Assembly (NCBI GenBank): GCA_944322845.1
Contig: CALUQE010000007.1
Location: forward strand, 1 to 64,000
Length of the DNA: 64,000 nt
Direction of reading: 5' to 3'
Source of the DNA: Candidatus Gastranaerophilales bacterium
GTDB taxonomy: Bacteria > Cyanobacteriota > Vampirovibrionia > Gastranaerophilales > Gastranaerophilaceae
A program made the translations under genes and the position numbers. The notes beneath the pieces were generated by a model, which had not been told where the DNA came from, ran no database searches, and saw only the letters and a list, made by a program, of their open reading frames with translations. Each line of letters opens with the position of its first letter. The stretch's first letter is position 1. Positions 59,460 to 64,000 of this stretch are shown piece by piece.

Positions 59460-60143
59460 ATGCTTAAATATTTAATATCCGGAATTGTTTTAATGCTGAT
59501 TAGTTTATCTGCTTTTGCCGTAGATAACGAAGCTATTATTAGTGAAATTGACATACAATCTCATATTGATAATATCGGATTTGAAATTTTAAATTCCAAT
59601 AAAATTAATAAAAGAATTGTTTTCACATATTCTAAAGAGGATAAGTTATATAAGGGGCGTCCGGAAATTACAAAACGCCAGATAGTGGTTTATGGTGATC
59701 AAATTAAATATGCAGAATCTGAAGATGAGATGGCGGCACTTCTGGCAATGAAAATCTCTGATGCACTAAAATCCTTTCAGGATGAGGGTGTTATGGGTTA
59801 TTTAGAAATTAAGATGGCGCCCAAAAAATATGAAATGTTTTCGGACAAACGCGCTGTAGATTATATGGTTAATTCGGGTTATAATCCGCTGGGTTTGATA
59901 ACTCTGGTTCAAAAATCCTGTCCGCAAAAGAGGAATGATTGGATTTCTGCACATAATTTGACTTCTAAAAGATTGGCGGAAATTTATGAATATATTTTTA
60001 TAAAATATCCGTATTATCTGGAATATAATGCTTATTTAGAGAATCCGTATTATCAAAATTTCTTGTTGAGTTCACTGGAAAACAGAAAAATTTTGGAGAG
60101 AAAATTAAAGTACAAGACTGTATATAAGGTTAAGTATGAATAA
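59460..60143 (+). CDS. Exported degenerate M48-like protease
   Basis: A 227-aa exported protein (signal peptide ending SAFA). Its order of segments follows M48 peptidases: ESEDEMAALLAMKISDALKS where active enzymes have AxxLAHExAH, then DKRAVDYMVNSGYNPLGL where they have ExEADxxGxxYMxxAGYDP, then WISAHNLTSKRLAEIYEYI like the THPxxxxRI end. The HExxH motif and the third zinc ligand are replaced, so catalysis seems impossible. It probably works as a binding protein. GGAG precedes ATG. It overlaps the next gene by 8 nt. Confidence 0.72.
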   Translation: MLKYLISGIVLMLISLSAFAVDNEAIISEIDIQSHIDNIGFEILNSNKINKRIVFTYSKEDKLYKGRPEITKRQIVVYGDQIKYAESEDEMAALLAMKISDALKSFQDEGVMGYLEIKMAPKKYEMFSDKRAVDYMVNSGYNPLGLITLVQKSCPQKRNDWISAHNLTSKRLAEIYEYIFIKYPYYLEYNAYLENPYYQNFLLSSLENRKILERKLKYKTVYKVKYE

Positions 60144-60705
60144 ATTTTTAATTGCAATTGCAGTATTAATGCTAATATGCTTAAATGTCAGGGCGGAAAG
60201 TGATTTTCTTGTCGATGAATTTATTGCAGGTAAAAATTATCCTAGACCTGAATCGCATATAGATTATGATTATACAAGCACTGAATACATTCCAATAAAA
60301 CTGAAGGTTTGTAATGAAATTTCTACGCGCGATAAACGTAAATACCTTTTTGGTGAAGAAGTAAATTTGCAGGTTAAATCAAATGTCTTTTATAAGAACA
60401 AATTATTCTTGAAAAAAGGCACTCCAGTAACAGCACGAATTGAACAAATAGTCGAAAGCGGGATGAACGGTATACCTTATTATATCTATTTGAGCGATTT
60501 CAAGATAGACGGCTTGGAGGAATCAAAGATTCTTTCTGATTATTATAAATCAGGAATTAATTTAGTTTACTGGATTTATCCTTTCAAGTGGGCATTGACT
60601 TTTCTCCCGCCGTCAGGGATTCTTACAAACCTTATAAAGGGCGGTCATGCTAAAATAACTACAGCAGATGTAATTACGGTTTATTATTTCCCACAGTGGA
60701 AATAA
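60136..60705 (+). CDS. Exported hypothetical protein (189 aa)
   Basis: Unrecognised. The signal peptide ends LNVRAE. The mature protein has beta-rich segments (IPIKLKVCNEISTRDKRKYL; TPVTARIEQIVESGMNGIPY) and a hydrophobic stretch YWIYPFKWALTFLPPSGI. The strand order resembles the exported protein at 26824. It overlaps the degenerate M48 gene and is followed 9 nt later by the frameshifted beta-propeller gene. It could be a partner of either. Confidence 0.72.
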   Translation: MNKFLIAIAVLMLICLNVRAESDFLVDEFIAGKNYPRPESHIDYDYTSTEYIPIKLKVCNEISTRDKRKYLFGEEVNLQVKSNVFYKNKLFLKKGTPVTARIEQIVESGMNGIPYYIYLSDFKIDGLEESKILSDYYKSGINLVYWIYPFKWALTFLPPSGILTNLIKGGHAKITTADVITVYYFPQWK

Positions 60706-60714
60706 CGGAGAGAT

Positions 60715-61197
60715 ATGTTTAAGAAAATTTTATTACTTTTGGTTCTGGTATTGTTTAGCGGAAGGGCTAAATTTTTGAACCTGAATTGAAGTTTAAAGTG
60801 CCTTCGCCTAACGGAATAGTTGCGGATAAAAATACAATTTTTGTTGCATCAATCCCTGCTGATTATAAAACAGTTAACGAGGATAATGTTATTTATGTCA
60901 TAAAAAATAAAAATAAACCGAAATTAAAAAGATTTAATGATACTCCGGGATTGTACGACGGGCTTGGAATTTCTAAAGACGGTAAAACTTTGTATGTTTC
61001 CGACTGGCAAACGGCTTCTGTTAAGGCTATTAATTTAAAGACAAAAGAAGAAAAAACGATTTATCACGAAAAAAAATATAGGTCCGGCTGATATTACAAC
61101 AACCGGAAACCTATTGTTAATTCCTGATATGCTAAATCATAGAATTATTATTTATAATTTGAAACATGATTCAATCAAGATTATAGAAAGCTTTTAA
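60715..61197 (+). pseudogene. Frameshifted SMP-30/NHL-like beta-propeller gene
   Basis: Three segments in different frames together read like one exported propeller protein. A signal peptide from ATG 60715 (MFKKILLLLVLVLFSG) follows GGAGAG. After a shift at the T-run 60772-60776 the frame gives EPELKFKVPSPNGIVADKN and LGISKDGKTLYVSDWQTASV. After a second shift at an A8 run near 61066-61075 it gives IGPADITTTGNLLLIPDMLN and ends at 61197. Each shift is a one-base loss. The total, about 160 residues, is also short for the family. Real decay, assembly error or slippage at homopolymers are all possible. Confidence 0.75.
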
Positions 61198-62039
61198 ATT
61201 CTGTAATTAGCTATAAATTCTACAAATTCAGGGCTGTAGTGGTCACAGAAAAGGCTCTTTCCTGTGTCTAAAATTCTGATTTTATTCAGGTCTTCTTCTG
61301 ATAATACAAAATCAAATATATTAAAGTTTTCTTCCATTCTGTTTTTGTGGGTGGATTTTGGTATTACAATAACACCTTCCTGAGTCAAAAATCTAAGCGC
61401 AACCTGAGCAACTGATTTTCCATATTTAGCGCCGATTTCTTTTAGGGTTTCATTCTGGAAGTAATTGTTTTTACCCTCCGCAAAAGGTCCCCAGGACATA
61501 ATTTGGGTATTATATTTTTTCATAATTTCTTTTGCTGCTTTTTGCTGCTGGAAAACATGAGTTTCAACCTGATTTATCATCGGTTGGATTTCAACAAAAT
61601 GAGAAAAATCTACGAATCTGTCCGGATAAAAATTGCTTACACCAATAGCACGAACTTTGCCGTTTTTGTAAGCTTCTTCCATAGCTCTATAAGTTCCGTA
61701 GTAGTCATTAAACGGCTGGTGAATCAGGATTAAATCCAGATAGTCTGTTTGCAATTTTCTCAAGGACTCGTCAATTGAAGCTTTTGCCTTTTCGTAACCG
61801 CCGTTTGATACCCAGATTTTTGTTACAAGAAAAATATCTTTTCTATCGATTCTGCTCTTTTTTATAGCGTTTCCGACTGCTTCTTCATTAAAATATACCT
61901 GTGCTGTATCAATTAATCTGTAACCGACTTCTAAAGCTTCACCTATAACCCTTTCGCACTCATTATTATCAGGAATCTGATAAACGCCAAATCCTAAAAT
62001 CGGCATTTCAATGCCATTGTTTAATTTTATTATTTGCAT
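61194..62039 (-). CDS. Aldo/keto reductase (AKR5-like)
   Basis: A 281-aa NADPH-dependent carbonyl reductase. The catalytic tetrad is in RLIDTAQVYFNE (Asp, Tyr), LVTKIW (Lys) and LILIHQP (His). VRAIGVSNF and the nucleotide-binding VIPKSTHKNRMEEN are present. It resembles 2,5-diketogluconate reductases, but the substrate is not clear. It is 12 nt after the next reductase in a TetR-AKR-AKR operon. Its stop lies inside the pseudogene end. Confidence 0.93.
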   Translation of the reverse strand: MQIIKLNNGIEMPILGFGVYQIPDNNECERVIGEALEVGYRLIDTAQVYFNEEAVGNAIKKSRIDRKDIFLVTKIWVSNGGYEKAKASIDESLRKLQTDYLDLILIHQPFNDYYGTYRAMEEAYKNGKVRAIGVSNFYPDRFVDFSHFVEIQPMINQVETHVFQQQKAAKEIMKKYNTQIMSWGPFAEGKNNYFQNETLKEIGAKYGKSVAQVALRFLTQEGVIVIPKSTHKNRMEENFNIFDFVLSEEDLNKIRILDTGKSLFCDHYSPEFVEFIANYRI

Positions 62040-62051
62040 AAATTGTTCTCC

Positions 62052-63056
62052 TTAATTTTTAAATTCTTGAGACTTTACTGTTCCCAGCTTTGCTATGTCC
62101 TTGTCGGTTCTGTTTCCATAAATAGTGATTTTATTTAGTTCTGTTTCTATGTTATTAAATTCCTCATCAGTTAAAACGACATCAGCTGCACCGAGGTTTT
62201 CAAAAACTCTTTCATCCTTTCTCATACCCGGAATCGGTACTACATGCGGATACTTATGCAGCATCCACGCAAGAGATAATTGTGCAGGTGTTACGCCTTT
62301 TTTGTCAGCAACAGAGTGCAATAAATCTAAAAGCGGCTGATTCTTCTCAACGTTTTCAGGGTTAAATCTTGTTATAACTCTTCTGACATCATCACCTTTG
62401 TATTGCGTGTCTTTAGTATATTTTCCGCTTAAAAATCCGCTTGCCATCGGTGAAAATGCTACAAAACCGATATTTAACTCCTGACAGGTTGGAATTACAT
62501 CACGCTCAAACATTCGCTCCATCATTGAGTATTCGCTCTGAATTGCTGTTAAAGGTGTTACGGCGTGTGCTTTTCTTATTTGTTCGACAGTTGACTGTGA
62601 TTGTCCCCATGCACGAATTTTTCCTTCTTTAATAAATTCACCCATCCATTGTGCAACTTCTTCAACATTAGAATCTAATGGAACCCTGTGTTCATAATAA
62701 ATGTCGATATAGTCTGTCTGTAGCCTTTTTAAAGAGTCATTTAAAGCATTTGTAACCCCTTTTTTGCTCAGCTTTCCTTCAGGAATCTCCTGTCCCGGCT
62801 GGAAAACAGGTACAAACTTTGTAGTCAAAATAATTTTGTCTCTGAAAGGTTTAACAGCTTTGCCGACCAATTCTTCGTTAATATACGGTCCGTAGGCTTC
62901 GGCGGTGTCAAACAATGTACATCCCAGATCATAAGCTTTGTGCATCAAACGGATTGATTCTTCCTCTGTAGGAATTGCTCCGTAGCCGTGTGAAAAACCC
63001 ATGCAGCCCATACCGACTGCTGATACTTCAATGTTTCTTAATTTTCTGTATTTCAT
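62052..63056 (-). CDS. Aldo/keto reductase (AKR13-like)
   Basis: A 334-aa aldo/keto reductase of the longer type. VSAVGMGCMGFSHGYG, CTLFDTAEAYGPYINEELVG, IILTTKF and YIDIYYEHRVP carry the Asp, Tyr, Lys and His of the tetrad. IPIPGMRK-like C-terminal VVPIPGMRKDERVFENLGAA binds the cofactor. It is 11 nt after tetR-like gene. Substrate unknown. Confidence 0.93.
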   Translation of the reverse strand: MKYRKLRNIEVSAVGMGCMGFSHGYGAIPTEEESIRLMHKAYDLGCTLFDTAEAYGPYINEELVGKAVKPFRDKIILTTKFVPVFQPGQEIPEGKLSKKGVTNALNDSLKRLQTDYIDIYYEHRVPLDSNVEEVAQWMGEFIKEGKIRAWGQSQSTVEQIRKAHAVTPLTAIQSEYSMMERMFERDVIPTCQELNIGFVAFSPMASGFLSGKYTKDTQYKGDDVRRVITRFNPENVEKNQPLLDLLHSVADKKGVTPAQLSLAWMLHKYPHVVPIPGMRKDERVFENLGAADVVLTDEEFNNIETELNKITIYGNRTDKDIAKLGTVKSQEFKN

Positions 63057-63067
63057 AAATTATCTCC

Positions 63068-63670
63068 TTATATTAAATATGGTTTAAATATTGATTCTAA
63101 TTGGATTTTACAAAACTTTTCAGTCCAATCAAGCGGTTCAAACTCTCCGTCTGACATACACCAGCAGGTCATCATTCCGTAGAGTTCGCTTATTATTATA
63201 TGTGTAATAAGTTCAACCGGCGTATCTTCTTTTAGTTCTTTGTTTTGTACCGCAATTGTTAAAATCTCTTGCAGCATCATAACATCATATACCCACTTTT
63301 GCCCGTCAGAGTTTTCTTGAACATCGTTAGGATCTAAAACGTTTCTTATCCATTGCCTGCATACGTGAATACCACAGCCTTCAACACATTCCATAAATCT
63401 GTGGAAATAATGCGTCAGGCGCTCAATAAGCCCCATATCATCCATTTTTTCAAGCTCCTGTGTGATTTCGCCGAAAGGCGCACGGCTGATTTCAAGAACA
63501 ATATCTTCTTTGCGCTTGAAATAGGTGTAAAAAGTTCCTTTTGCAACGCCTGCTTTTTTTGTAATATCTTCTACATTAATAGCGTCAAACCCTTTTTCTT
63601 TCAGTAGTTCCAGACCTGTAGAAATAAGTTTCTTTTTTGTTTCCTGTGCCGCTAATTGACGTTTATTCAT
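63068..63670 (-). CDS. TetR/AcrR-family regulator
   Basis: A 200-aa regulator. The N-terminal helix-turn-helix (KGFDAINVEDITKKAGVAKG, then TFYTYFKRKEDIV) is typical of the family. The C-terminal ligand domain is variable. It is the first gene of TetR-AKR-AKR and lies under a strong promoter that overlaps two palindromes with GTCAA half-sites, so autorepression is likely. AAGGAG precedes ATG. Confidence 0.94.
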   Translation of the reverse strand: MNKRQLAAQETKKKLISTGLELLKEKGFDAINVEDITKKAGVAKGTFYTYFKRKEDIVLEISRAPFGEITQELEKMDDMGLIERLTHYFHRFMECVEGCGIHVCRQWIRNVLDPNDVQENSDGQKWVYDVMMLQEILTIAVQNKELKEDTPVELITHIIISELYGMMTCWCMSDGEFEPLDWTEKFCKIQLESIFKPYLI

Positions 63671-63693
63671 ATAATGCTCCTTAATATAAGAAC

Positions 63694-63735
63694 ATTATAA
63701 ACTACTATTGACCAAAAGTCAATGACTCAAAGTCA
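63694..63735 (-). promoter_or_regulatory. TetR-operon promoter with overlapping operators
   Basis: Minus-strand TTGACT (plus 63717-63722), 17 nt, TATAAT (plus 63694-63699): nearly consensus. TTGACCAAAAGTCAA at 63708-63722 and TGACTCAAAGTCA at 63723-63735 are adjoining palindromes covering and flanking the -35, as expected for a TetR-type repressor site. Confidence 0.75.
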
Positions 63736-63746
63736 ACAAATTAAAA

Positions 63747-64000
63747 TCAGTATTCAATAGCTACTTTAAGGCAATTGTCGGTTTTGTTTTCAAAATACTT
63801 ATAGGCTTGCTCTATTTCATCTAGTTTGAATGTTTTAGAAATAAGGAAGTCTGTATTCAAAATCCCTTTAGATATCATATCCAATAAGGTTTTGCAGTGT
63901 ACTGCATCAACTCCTCCGGTTTTGAAAATCAGGTTTTTACCGTACATTTGCGGGAGAGGAAGAATTTGGTTCTCTTCATACATTGCAACTACTGCAACAA
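63747..64000 (-). CDS. Zinc alcohol dehydrogenase, C-terminal part (truncated by window)
   Basis: The C-terminal 84 residues of an MDR-type alcohol dehydrogenase, open to the right edge. The region MYGKNLIFKTGGVDAVHCKT is typical of the NAD(P)-dependent alcohol dehydrogenases that accept short secondary alcohols or aldehydes, and the end DNCLKVAIEY matches. The zinc ligands lie outside the window. It lies upstream of, and in the same direction as, the TetR-AKR-AKR operon, suggesting a cluster for reducing or detoxifying carbonyls. Confidence 0.88.
   Translation of the reverse strand, partial: VAVVAMYEENQILPLPQMYGKNLIFKTGGVDAVHCKTLLDMISKGILNTDFLISKTFKLDEIEQAYKYFENKTDNCLKVAIEY

Noticed and set aside
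60786-61091. The 101-codon frame as an independent gene
   Set aside because: It is the middle part of a propeller protein whose signal peptide and end lie in neighbouring frames.
1-64000. CRISPR arrays, insertion sequences, prophage or tRNA genes
   Set aside because: I saw no spaced repeats, transposase or integrase motifs, structural phage genes or cloverleaf sequences. The endolysin-like hydrolase alone is not evidence of a prophage.

Overview
The window is low-GC, densely coded bacterial DNA from an organism with a Gram-negative envelope. It carries LptC and LptA, a Skp/OmpH-type chaperone, Lgt with a lipoprotein next to it, a two-partner-secretion-type exoprotein, and murein hydrolase and recycling genes. 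Low GC, many small lineage-specific proteins with tails such as NPNFGK, a TrmB-type regulator, a DUF115/Maf glycosyltransferase and a haemagglutinin-like exoprotein best fit a gut Melainabacteria (Vampirovibrionia, Gastranaerophilales-like) genome. That assignment is inference from gene content and style, not from a marker-gene tree. I see no tRNA, rRNA, CRISPR array, insertion sequence or prophage.

Layout. 1-8.3 kb: an EF-hand remnant, eno, a GC-rich non-coding island, a small orphan gene, recR, ybaB, yebC, a CorC-type transporter, a zinc alcohol dehydrogenase, skp/ompH, lgt and a TPR lipoprotein. 8.4-13.2 kb: accessory block with a sigma-28-like promoter, a 93-aa Cys protein, an 834-aa protein with an internal duplication, and a coiled-coil/membrane/LysM-like protein. 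13.3-21.6 kb: prfA, ylxR, infB, comEC, dnaX. 21.6-29.8 kb: a second accessory block with a hypothetical protein, a matrixin-type protease, two tandem exported paralogues, DUF115/Maf, an exported protein, a TrmB regulator and a glycine-zipper protein. 29.9-34.6 kb: ilvD, formyl-THF cyclo-ligase, SIMPL protein and small orphans. 33.7-45.2 kb: ricT, gpsA, a GH24-LysM-amidase, murQ, ribH, rsgA, ispA, DUF212, and rpsE-rpmD-rplO-secY. 45.2-50 kb: ykgJ-like, MerR-like/coiled coil, smpB, yhcC, mgtE, yajQ and a small protein. 50-60.7 kb: the exoprotein, an ATP-grasp enzyme, lptC-lptA-TPR, dprA-topA, a degenerate M48 protease and an exported orphan. 60.7-64 kb: a frameshifted beta-propeller pseudogene, then two aldo/keto reductases, TetR and a truncated zinc alcohol dehydrogenase.

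Two regulatory patterns stand out. (1) At least nine genes (corC, dnaX, rsgA, smpB, lptC, dprA, trmB-like, the first tandem paralogue and the matrixin protease) have a -10 hexamer exactly 6 nt before the ATG and no Shine-Dalgarno. This predicts leaderless mRNAs starting on the A of ATG. (2) Six other genes, mostly lineage-specific or envelope-related, share an upstream box close to TTACAAAAARGCAATTTTT, placed 16-18 nt before a TATATA-like -10. This is a candidate unrecognised regulon. It includes a divergent pair (small Gly/Met protein and exoprotein) driven by mirror-image copies of the box. A separate sigma-28-type promoter precedes the 8.47-11.27 kb genes.
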